NCBI RefSeq assembly: GCF_026745355.1
Contig: NC_079202.1
Coordinates: 5,969,629 to 6,033,628, forward strand
Reading direction: 5' to 3'
From: Beta vulgaris subsp. vulgaris
Lineage: Eukaryota; Streptophyta; Magnoliopsida; Caryophyllales; Amaranthaceae
DNA length: 64,000 nt
Position numbers and translations under genes: made by a program. The notes below the pieces were generated by a model. It saw only the letters and a program-made list of their open reading frames with translations. It did not search any database and was not told the origin of the DNA. Shown here piece by piece: positions 33,592 to 43,101 of this stretch (within the stretch, counting starts at the first letter, position 1; every line of letters begins with the position of its first letter).

Positions 33592-33943
33592 GATGTGGTC
33601 TGATTTAAATCGGGTCATATACTGAACCTCAGCCTCCTCAAACAACTCACACCATGCAAGGTTAACCACGAACCTATCTAGCCGTTCACGAAGTCGAATC
33701 CTAGGATCCTTCCATCTCTCCCACGTGTAACAAGCACCAAAATATCCCATATCACGCAACGACAACTCCTCCATCAACTCACGGAAATCCAACATAACCC
33801 TCCTCCCTCCGTCAACCCCTCCCTCAATTTCACTAGAACACAAAACTTCATTAAAATCCCCTTCAAACAGCATTGGCCCATCAAAAGAGCTATATAAACG
33901 ATCTCATAAGACTCCAAGTATTATATTTTTGTGAAGTTTCTAC
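33592..33943 (-). pseudogene. LINE endonuclease fragment (second LINE piece)
   Basis: On the minus strand it reads NTWSLMRS, then (after a frame change) SSFDGPMLFEGDFNEVL, and on to MGYFGACYTWERWKDPRIRLRERLDR. These are the conserved GDFNE and C-terminal parts of an APE-type LINE endonuclease. It ends YMTRFKSDH at the LTR junction (33591). The next conserved block, the linker, is found at 18030, so the two are halves of one ORF2. The N-terminal half of the endonuclease is missing at the junction with the gypsy element. Confidence 0.85.
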
Positions 33944-34914
33944 GCTTCCAATTTTCTCGATAATCTCAAATGGCCCTATGTATCTAGGACGGAGTTTTCT
34001 TGCTTTGCCAAACCTCACTACTCCTATGGTAGGAGAAACTTTTAGAAATACTGACTCACCTACTAAAAATTCTACATGTCTTCTTTTAAGGTCAGCATAA
34101 CTTTTCTGACGACTCTGTGCAGTCCTCATTTTCTCCTGAATGATTTGAACCTTGTCATATGTTTCTTGTATCATTTCAGGTCCGATTATCTTTGATTTAT
34201 CTATATCGCTCCAACATAAAGGGGTTCTACATTTTCGTCCATATAGAGCTTCATAAGGTACCATATCAATGCTAGCATGGTAACTATTGTTATAGGAAAA
34301 TTCTATTAATGGCAAATGCTTTTCCCATGAACCTTTGAATTCTAGAACACAAGCTCGTAACAAGTCTTCTAAAGTTTGAATTGTTCTCTCAGTCTGGCCA
34401 TCTGTAGCTGGGTGAAAGGCTATGCTAATGTTCAGTTGTGTACCCAATGCTTTTTGTAACTTTTGCCAAAACTTAGACACATATCGAGAATCTCGATCAG
34501 ACACAATAGAGCTAGGTACTCCATGAAGTCTAATGATCTCTTCAACATACTTTCTTGCTAATCGCTCTAGCAAGTATTATGAATTGCTAAGAAATGAGCA
34601 CTTTTTGTAAGCCTATCCACTATAACCCATATAGAATTCATCCCTTGAGGAGTTATTGGTAACCCCATAACAAAATCCATGGCGACTGACTCCCATTTCC
34701 AAGTGGGTATATCCAAAGGTTGTAGAAGTCCTGAAGGGCGCTGATGTTCTATTTTTACTTGTTGACAAGTCAGACATTTAGCAACGAACTCTGCAATTTC
34801 TTGTTTCATGTTACTCCACCAAAACATACCACAAAGATCTTTATACATCTTCTTTCCACCTGGATGTACAGAGTAAAGGGTATTATGTGCTTCATTCATG
34901 ATTTTGTTTTTCAA
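33944..34914 (-). pseudogene. Integrase of second gypsy element, C-terminus cut
   Basis: Two long open pieces. The zinc-binding part has YSVHPGGKKMYKDL (near 34825-34870) and CLTCQQVKIEHQRP (near 34735-34780). The catalytic core has [13 protein letters not shown] (near 34590-34630), SDRDSRYVSKFW (34475-34510) and LIEFSYNNSYHAS (34280-34320), giving D, D and E. A break at about 34575 separates them. Homology stops after FEIIEKIGSV at the LINE junction, so the tail and any chromodomain are lost. Confidence 0.9.
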
Positions 34915-34968
34915 ATCTGTCCTATTCGGTACACATAATCGTCCTTGAAAACGAAGTGACCCATCATC

Positions 34969-36404
34969 TTATATCACGAAACCAGTCTCTTTCCCAATCA
35001 ACACTCTTTTATGAATCTTCTCTAATTGCGGATCTGTTTTCTGCAACTCCTTAATTTCTTCACTCAAGGTTGGTTTGATTTCTAAGGCTGCTAAATATTC
35101 TTCCAGTTTACCTACAATCAACTCAATTTCTAACTTTCGAAGTTCTCTTTGGGTAACGGGTTGAATTGTAAGTAAGTTAAGGGTAGTGTAGTTTTTCCGA
35201 CTAAGAGCATCAGCTACCACATTGGCCTTTCCAGGGTGATATTGAATATCCAATTCATAATCCTTTATAAATTCTAACCATCTTCGTTGTCTCATGTTTA
35301 TATCTTTCTGAGTGAAGATGTATTTAAGGCTTTTATGATCTGTGTAAATTTTACACTTAACCCCATATAGATAATGTCTCCAAATTTTCAATGCAAAAAT
35401 AATGGCAGCAAGTTCAAGGTCATGGGTAGGGTAATTCTGCTCGTGTGGTTTTAACTGACGAGATGCATAAGCTATCACTTTCCCATGTTGCATCAACACA
35501 CATCCCAACCCTTGTCTGGAGGCATCACTATATATTTCTAAACCTTCGGTACCACTAGGAAGAGTAAGAATTGGAGCTGTGGTAAGACGAAATTTCAGTT
35601 CTTGGAATGCTACTTCACACTTGTCACTCCACTCAAACTTCGTTGTTTTTCTTATTAGGTTTGTGATAGGTTGAGCAATTCGGGAAAAGTTTTCCACAAA
35701 TCGACGGTAGTATCCTGCTAACCCTAGGAAACTTCGCACTTCTGACACATTAGTGGGTCGAGGCCAATTAATGATTGCTTCTACTTTCTGGGAATCTACT
35801 TGCACACCTTCTCTAGACACAACATGTCCTAGAAACGCTATTTTATCTAACCAAAATTCACACTTTTTAAACTTTGCAAATAATTGGTTCTTTCTTAAAG
35901 TTTCTAGAACTATTCCCAAGTGTTCCTCGTGCTTCCTCTTATCTTTGGAATATATTAAAATATCATCAATAAACACAATAACAAAATGATCTAGATAAGG
36001 TCTGAAAATTCTATTCATAAGATCCATAAATACAGCTGGGGCATTGGTAAGACCAAAAGGCATAACAAGAAACTCATAATGCCCGTACCTCGTTCTAAAA
36101 GCAGTTTTCGGAATATCTAAAGGTCTGATTCTTAATTGATGATATCCAGATCGTAAGTCATCTTTGAGAATACTGACGCACCTTGTAATTGGTCAAAAAG
36201 GTCATCAATACGAGGCAAAGGATATTTATTTTTAATGGTTATCTTGTTAAGTTCTCTATAGTCTATACATAACCTTAGGGTTCCATCTTTTTTCTTTACA
36301 AATAAAACAGGTGCTCCCCACGGTGACGTACTTGGTCTAATATATCCTTTTTCCAATAACTCATCAAGTTGTATCTTCAATTCCTTTAATTCTGCAGGTG
36401 CCAT
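34969..36404 (-). pseudogene. Reverse transcriptase and RNase H of second gypsy element
   Basis: [13 protein letters not shown] starts at 36404, with [17 protein letters not shown] and [13 protein letters not shown] motifs following. One break near 36168 precedes a 365-codon open frame from 36063. That frame has [12 protein letters not shown], the catalytic [10 protein letters not shown] (near 35945-35973), [16 protein letters not shown] of RNase H (near 35490-35540) and [10 protein letters not shown] (near 35205-35235). The domains are otherwise complete and well conserved. Confidence 0.92.
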
Positions 36405-36430
36405 CCTATATGGTGCTTTTGAGATAGGTG

Positions 36431-37060
36431 CTACCCAGGTATTAACTCAATAGTGAAATCAATTTCTCTTTGCGGAGGCATATTTACAATTTCTTCAGGA
36501 AAGACATCTTGGAATTTTCTAACAACAGGGATGTCAGAAATTTTAAGTTCAGATTTTTCAGTACTAATAACATCACAAAGGTATCCTTCACAACCTTGTC
36601 TCAACATCTTTTGTGCTTGAAGAAAAGAGATGATTCTAGATTCTAGTTTTGTCTTATTATTCTGAAATGTAACTATCTTTTCTTCAGAATTTACTAAGGT
36701 TACAGATTGTTTTTGACAGTCTACTATGGCACGGTGTTTATTCATCCAATCCATTCCTAAAATAACATCAAATCCCTTAAGGTCAAATTGAATTAGGTCA
36801 GCATGAAATATATTTCCCTCTATGCTTAAAGGACAATTTTTATATATTGTTTGACATGGGATGATATTTCCTGTAGGGAGGCTAATGCAAAATTCTAAAT
36901 TTGGCTCACTAGGATCCAAATGTAGGTTTTTAGACATGGTAATGGATATAAATGAATGGGATGCCCGGTATCAAATAAAACATGTATCGGGAAAGAGTGT
37001 ATGAAATGTTACCCGTAACTACTTCACTTGAGTTTTCGACCTCTTGTGGATTTATCATAA
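36431..37060 (-). pseudogene. Aspartic protease of second gypsy element
   Basis: The active-site segment VLFDTG lies near 36985, where one base appears to be missing from a G run. The frame then continues as MSKNLHLDPSEPNL from 36937 through FDVILGMDWMNKHRAIVDC near 36720-36780 and on to the RT linker (VVRKFQDVFPEE). A second probable base loss near 36436 separates protease from RT. Confidence 0.87.
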
Positions 37061-38099
37061 ACACACGACCAGAGTTGGATTTTGACGTTGGATAGCTCCA
37101 CCTTGATATCTAGAGGTAGGTTTTGAGGTGTAGGGATTAGGTGTAGTTACTTTTGCATTTGGCATTCTACCTCTCTCTAACGGGCAATTCTTTCTTAAGT
37201 GACTTGTACTCCCACAAGTATAGCAACGATTATTTGCAAACCTACACTTTTCAGTTGAATGGTTGAAATAACCACATTTGGCACAAGGGGGTTTTGGATA
37301 GTGGATTGAGTATTGATAGTGGATTGGAGGTACAAAGGGTTTTGCATTCCCGATATTAGGCCTTTTCTGAAAATTTCTATTTGTAGTACGTGTTCCTTCC
37401 CACTTCCTTTTATACACTACATCTTCTGCCTCTCTTTCTCTAATTATTCTCTCAGCATTTGATGCCTTATCATACATCTCTTGGTAGCTATGACAATTAT
37501 GGGTGGAAAGTCGGTCACGAAGTTCCCAATTAAGACCTGTCTCAAATTTATTCATTCTTAACTCTTCAGTTGCTACCAGGTGTGGTGCAAATCGGGACAA
37601 TTCCATAAACTTTGCTGCATAATCCATAACAAACCTATTGCCTTGCTCTAATTGATTAAATTCTTCCTCTTTTTGTCTTTTCAGGGCTGATGGGTAAAAT
37701 TTTGCTCTCATAAGATCCTTCAACTGAGTCCATCCGAAATCTTCATTATTTCTCCTTTCCTTCACAGTTTCCCACCATAGATCTGCTTGCCCAACTAGAT
37801 AATAAACAGCAAATCCTACTTTCCATTTTTCAGGACAATTTATAGCATCAAACAATTTATCCATACTAGCTTCTTACCCAATCCTCAAATTCTACAGGGT
37901 TAGGTTTTCCATTGTAGGTTTTAGGATTATAACTGGCCATTTTTCTAGAATACCTTGCACTTTCTTCTTCTTCATGATTTATGTTGTTTTTAAGCATTTC
38001 AAATAAAAGTGATGTGACTTCCTTAACATTTCCCTCTCCGTTATCATGGTCTGGAACTGGTTGGTTTTCTTGTGTAGAGTGATTAATTGCAGATTCCAT
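37055..38099 (-). pseudogene. gag of second gypsy element, one frameshift
   Basis: It starts at 38099 (MESAINHSTQ) with a break near 37865, and is otherwise open. The capsid region has GQADLWWETVKE (near 37770-37800), the QLKDLMRAKFYP stretch (37690-37730) and FNQLEQGNRFVMDYAAKF (37615-37670). Zinc knuckles CAKCGYFNHSTEKC and CYTCGSTSHLRKNC (CX2CX4HX4C) lie near 37190-37280. Gag packages the element's RNA. It is nearly intact, consistent with a young element. Confidence 0.9.
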
Positions 38100-38151
38100 T
38101 ATCCTAAATACATAAAAGATTGAAGTTAAAATCGTATTATAGTTAGGTTAT

Positions 38152-38163
<12 letters not shown>

Positions 38164-38210
<47 letters not shown>

Positions 38211-38255
38211 TGTTGTTGTTGTGTGTGTGTGTGTTGTGTGTGTTTGTGTGTGTGT

Positions 38256-38292
<37 letters not shown>
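38164..38292. repeat. TG microsatellite between leader ORF and gag
   Basis: A roughly 125-bp run of TG, interrupted by GTTGTTGTTG and a few variant units, lies about 65 bp upstream of the gag start. Confidence 0.93.
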
Positions 38293-38293
<1 letters not shown>

Positions 38294-38473
38294 ATAAATT
38301 TATACATAGCATGTCAGTACATTAACCAAACCTATTTCTATTCAACCATCCGATAGGGTGAAAACAACAAAATATGCACCCTACATCATCTTAAGTCGAG
38401 TGTCAACATATTATACAGACAAAAATGGTTAACACCTAATATATAAAAGAGTTTCTTCAGCTTGATATCTTCC

Positions 38474-38892
38474 TTACTCGTCGCCATCCTTTCCTGGTGT
38501 ATCCTGGTCCTTATTGAGATCAATACTTCCACATGATTCTGACTCATCATCTGAGACAAATACCATGTGGTCCCTCTCATAAGCTAGCAGTTCTCCTGAT
38601 AATTCTTCAAAAGTCGGGGTCCATCTTGGTCTTCCTAATCCAAACCTTAAGTATTTTTCCCAATTTGGAAACCCATTAACTATCAGGTCACTATACTTAT
38701 TCTTAAAGGAATCCCACGGAGCATTCATTGGAAGAGTTTCAACTAGAGCAAAAGAAAAGTAAGGTGCAGTCATTCCATATTCAGGAAAGTGAGTATTAAA
38801 TGCAACATAGCTCTTGCTAAACGGTTAATGTGATCGATGACACTATAGTCAGGATCCATCGTTAATGCCTGTGGAGCAATTGGTCCTACCAT
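38474..38892 (-). CDS. Leader ORF upstream of gag, unknown function
   Basis: The frame opens with an ATG at 38892 (MVGPIAPQALTMDPDYSV), shifts once at about 38780-38800, and continues with MTAPYFSFALVETLPMN, an NWEKYLRFGLGRPRW stretch and an acidic tail. It stops at 38474, roughly 140 codons in all. It lies between primer site and gag on the coding strand, where most Ty3/gypsy elements have only an untranslated leader. I do not recognise a domain. It could be an extra retroelement gene or captured host sequence. Confidence 0.5.
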
Positions 38893-39037
38893 TCTAAGAT
38901 AATAAAACACATTATAAATATCATGAGATAACTTCAATAAGCAATAAACTATAAATACCCCACCCCTTTCTCTCAAATAGGTTACTAATATTTTATTCCA
39001 TTTACTTTTATTTGTAATATTATATTATTTTAAAAGT

Positions 39038-39049
39038 AGCTCGATACCA
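39038..39049 (-). other. Primer-binding site of second gypsy element
   Basis: On the minus strand it reads TGGTATCGAGCT, one base short of the usual TGGTATCAGAGC, four bases after the LTR end. Confidence 0.75.
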
Positions 39050-39451
39050 AACTGTAACGCCCTGTAATTTATATAATTCTAATAAAAGAACATTCAAATG
39101 CCAGTACCAGGATCGAACCAAATATTACATCTTTATTTATTATAGGATATAAAGATTTACAGGACATTACTGCCGTATTCCTAATAATAGAAATACAAGG
39201 CGAAAACAACCTAAAACATGATACTAATATTATAAAACATAAGTTAACACATATAGTATATTAATCCTAATTTTTTTTTCCTCACTCTTGCCCATTTCCA
39301 ATACTGGTACCTGAAAACAAAACATTTTATAACAGTCAACCCAAAAGGGTCCAGTACATTCTCAATACCATGTAAAAACACCTTGCAGATAATTATATAA
39401 AATAATCAGTTATAATTGATAACATTATCTGGTTTAGTTTCTCCGACAAAT

Positions 39452-39680
39452 CTCGTGTGCACACCCCTTCAATGACGTACGTCACTCCGATAATATTTTC
39501 AGGCCTTTAGCCTCTCCTGATACTTCCGTGTGCACACCCCTACAATGACGTACGTCACTCCTATATAATTCATTTCTCAACACAAACCACGAACCTCCAT
39601 TTATTTTAACATCTTTCCTCCACCACGAACCTCCATTTATATAACATCTTTTCCTCCACCACGAACCTCCATTTTATTTT
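39452..39680. repeat. Short repeats in the LTR leader
   Basis: A 35-bp unit with GTGTGCACACCCCT and the perfect 12-bp palindrome TGACGTACGTCA occurs at 39453-39488 and 39525-39561. CACGAACCTCCATT occurs three times at about 39588, 39630 and 39660. All lie downstream of the LTR TATA box. Confidence 0.8.
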
Positions 39681-40036
39681 ACATAGTAACATCTTTATAT
39701 AACTCATTATTACCACATATGATAATCTTTTAGAATCACCTTTGTATATAAATCATAATGTGACAAATATCATTTGCATTATAACCACATTATTTCAAAT
39801 CACAATGTACCTTTATTATTAAGTAAAACTATTTTTCTACTAAAAGATTAATATAACAACACATTGTAGCAAAACAACATTAAAAAGGGATATTCAAGAA
39901 TGTACCTGATAATATTGATGGTACGTACCCAATTTTCAACTTACTACTTTTACACTCTCTTTCTATTTCTTTTCTTTTTTGGTTCTTACAGTACTCAACT
40001 CATGTTATTTCTGAAAAATTACCGAATAGCTTCATG

Positions 40037-40045
40037 CTATTTATA
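40037..40045 (-). promoter_or_regulatory. TATA box of the second gypsy LTR
   Basis: On the minus strand it reads TATAAATAG, about 985 bp before the primer-site end of the LTR, so the transcribed R-U5 part would be long. Confidence 0.55.
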
Positions 40046-40704
40046 GTGTACGAAACTACGAATTGCGGCTTACGTAAAGAATTTTACTAGTGTTTACTTT
40101 TGTTTTGTTTTCGCTGGATCACTACAGGTGCTACAATTCATCAACCCTATCTAATCTATGTAGGCTTAGGTATTTGCTGCCAAGCAGATTGACACTTTAC
40201 GTAAAGAATTTTCATCTTGAACCCATTAGTAAAGTACAAGTGTCACAAAGTTGCTAATCCGAAACATACCAATATTGTATTTTACGTATTGTCTAAAAAT
40301 GGGTAACGATTGTCAGTCCTTAGGTAAACTTATTAGTGACGATTCTAAAGACTAAATAACGTTAGCCATTAGGCTAACCATTTATAAGTTTGGAGCATTC
40401 TAGGTTTATGTGGTACTTACTAAAAATCCTACTAGATATATTTATAAGCTCATAAACTAGTAATTGATAATTTTATTAATCTTTGACCCTTAAAGTACTT
40501 TATAAATATAATTGTTAATATAAATGATATATGTATGCACATATAACTTTCCCTGAGCAAATGTACAAAGCCAAGGAAACACATAACTTCACCTAAAATA
40601 ATCATATAAACGACAAAATAACGTATATAAGATCTTAGGGACTAGTTTATCTTATAATAATACTTTAACCTTTGATCCCTTACTAATATATTTTTCTGGT
40701 TATT

Positions 40705-41640
40705 ACTTTTTTCCCCCACTTTCATCGACACCAACATTGTCATCCACAATCAACTCATTAACAAATTTGCATTTATCCCAATTAATTATTGAAATTGAGT
40801 TAGCATCAATAATAACAATAATACATTTAACCGAATTTCACTTAACGGACCCCTTATTACACACGTTTTTCTTCAAAATTTTAACCTTTTTTCCCACCTT
40901 CTGGGGGACAACACACCTAACATTAATAAGACAAACAAGAGGTAGGACTTACATCAGAGATCGGTGACTCCTGGTTCAAATGGGTGGGAGTTTGAGCGTG
41001 CAAAGCCGGATCATCTGACTGCTCCACACTCGCTCGACAACAACATCCTCAACTTGCTTCTCGATCAACTCCACACAATCACTACGTATATGGGCATGAA
41101 CCTCCCCCTCCTTCGTCGAGAAATTTAGACTCTTATTGCAGGACAAGAAAGTTTTTGCCTCCTCAAGTTGTTTCTACCTCCCTTTTCTTGGCGAGGCCCG
41201 CAACGACACCCCTATTGTTTCTCAACTTCTCTCTCATCTTCAGCCTCGAAGTTGCAGTAGCGTTCGATGTGCTCAATAACACCACATGCACAACAAATGT
41301 GGGTAGTCTTTCGTATTTCAAATCGATAAGCACCACTACTTCTTTGGAGTTTCGAATTTTACAAACCCTACGAAGCGGTTTGGTAATTTCCAAATCAACT
41401 CTTAATTTACTGATTCATCCCACATAATACCATTCAATTCAATCTTAATAACAGAACCGAGATTGCTGCCAATGAGACGAACATGATCCTCCGTTCTACA
41501 GTCCATAAGAAGGTTATAAAGTCTAAGCCAAAAAGGGCAATGAGTTAGGGCAATTTATGAGGGTTGGGCACTCCCCTCAATCTCATTCGTCATCACCGAG
41601 TGCTGGTCAAACGTCCATGGACACCCCTCCAACACCTTTA
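40705..41640 (-). pseudogene. LINE ORF1 remnant (third LINE piece)
   Basis: On the minus strand, pieces resemble the plant LINE ORF1 (DUF4283 plus zinc knuckle). They are a CPWTFDQHSV stretch (near 41600-41630), FWLRLYNL followed by CRTEDHVRLIGSNLG (41455-41545), then EITKPLRRVCKIRNSKEVVV and LIDLKYERLPTF (41300-41395). The knuckle cysteines are lost in a frameshift. A lysine- and acid-rich end extends to about 40705. It has the same strand and is upstream in order of the endonuclease and RT pieces. ORF1 binds LINE RNA. Confidence 0.72.
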
Positions 41641-42829
41641 TTAATTGAATTCTTAAGATTAGCTTCATATTTGAGTACTTTGTTAATATCTCAAATAGCT
41701 GGTAGATTTCACTTAATCTTTGGTGGTAAACTTTTTCTTATGTTTTAGATAAAAATCATACTATTTAGTAACTTTGTACATGTGAGGTTTGCCTGTCTTT
41801 GGGTTGTTGCTAAATTAGTGTTCTCTTTCCAATAGAGTCAAGTATCTTCCAATATTTGATTTGATTATGGACTATATTAATTTTTTAAAAATTGAATGGT
41901 CTGGTGTCGTATGAAAGGTTTATTAGATCAATCAGGTGCATAGCCAGGATTTGGGACGAGGGGTAGCAGAGTTTTGCTTTGTATCGAGTACAAAAAAAAT
42001 CCACATAAGTACTAAATTAAAATTATACATTATCCAAATATAACATCAACAACAAAAATTACAATTATGCACGACAAATACTTAAATTTGAAACCAATTA
42101 TAATTAATCGATCAACATTTACAAATCGTTCCCAAATTTTGTTGACTTAGTTGAGTCGAAGGAAACCTATATTACAATTAACTTAATTTTCATTATATCC
42201 CTAATGAGAAGGGTTTGAGGTATCCCTCTATATTTTCTTTTCAAAATTGTGAAATAAATTAGAAACATAAATAACACAATATCTAACTAATCAATATTCA
42301 ACTACTATTATTTTTGCTCTCATTAAAATCCATCAATCGAGCAATAAAATGCAACCCCATAACTGACGTTATAACATCACAATTGTATATCATTCAAATT
42401 TCACAACTTATAATTCACCAAAAATTTCCAAATGTAATTCACCAAAAAAAGTTTGTCTTGTAAGATATCGCCTACTTTTAAATTAAAATTAGGCAATGGT
42501 AAATCCAATATTAAAAAGAGAATTAACCCAATAGTGACTAGTTTAATTTCTTTCGGTGATTAATTTAATCCATTTAGTAACTAGGTCTACTTTGATATTA
42601 AAATTAGACCGTTTCTTTTAATAATTTTTGCACCAAAAATTTACAAAAGTTGACATTTCACAACTGTAAATTAACGATTTCATACCAAAAATAAAAATTC
42701 ATAAGTTGATACAACTCATAAGTTCATAAACTCGCAATTCATAAATCATAGGTTCCAGAATCAACAACTGAAATTAGATGAAAAAGAATGAAAGAATTGA
42801 TAAGAAAGTAAGAAAAAAAACCTAAGATG
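41641..42829. other. AT-rich intergenic DNA
   Basis: No gene is seen. The stretch from about 41935 to 42780 has repeat-like AT-rich character with many CATAAATT and TTCACAA words, but no clear terminal repeats. Confidence 0.45.
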
Positions 42830-43101
42830 AATAGCCACCAGTCCCCCACTAATAATTTTTTCATTACTTCTCCTCCTCTGCAACAACTACACTGAACACC
42901 CCTCCCCCCATATCTGTATCATCTTCAACCTCTCTCCTTTCGCTACAATTCCAATTTCCCAACCCCTTACTCACCAAACACAGAAGTCTCTTCCCTAAGC
43001 TTCTTCCTCACCAAAAGACAGGAGACTGGAAAGAGAGAGACGCGGAAGAGATAACATTAGGGTTTGGGTTATTGAGGGTTTCTTTAGAGACGTTTAGGGT
43101 G
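42830..43101 (+). promoter_or_regulatory. Promoter-proximal and 5' leader region of the symplekin gene
   Basis: The composition shifts from AT-rich to a pyrimidine-rich stretch (42860-43015) and then a purine-rich part with TTAGGGTTTGGGTT, common in plant 5' leaders. The frame of the first exon is open upstream of the ATG for at least 60 bp. A possible splice acceptor (CGTTTAG) lies 4 bp before the ATG. Confidence 0.5.

Larger units (their letters stand above)
33944..40700 (-). mobile_element. Second Ty3/gypsy retrotransposon, 3' end deleted
   Basis: On the minus strand: 5' LTR (about 40700-39053), primer site, a leader ORF, gag, protease, RT, RNase H and integrase. It breaks off inside the integrase C-terminal region at about 33944 and has no 3' LTR. 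It sits between the endonuclease and ORF1 fragments of the LINE, in the right place to have inserted into it. The outer LTR boundary is uncertain (40.2-40.7 kb). Confidence 0.88.
39053..40700 (-). repeat. 5' LTR of second gypsy element
   Basis: The inner end is clear (TGTAACGCC on the + strand at 39053). The outer end could not be fixed and lies between about 40.2 and 40.7 kb, where LINE ORF1 sequence begins. It contains a minus-strand TATA box, duplicated TGACGTACGTCA palindromes and three CACGAACCTCCATTTA copies. Confidence 0.7.

Noticed and set aside
38165..38356. Cys/Val-rich open frame
   Set aside because: It is the TG microsatellite read as protein.
40960..41000. tRNA-like box B (GGTTCAAAT) near 40973
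   Set aside because: No matching box A or cloverleaf arms; the stretch reads better as part of the LINE ORF1 end.
14841..41640. Separate independent LINE insertions at 14.7, 33.6 and 41 kb
   Set aside because: Same strand, correct domain order and non-overlapping content make a single interrupted LINE simpler, though the ORF1 piece is the least certain member.
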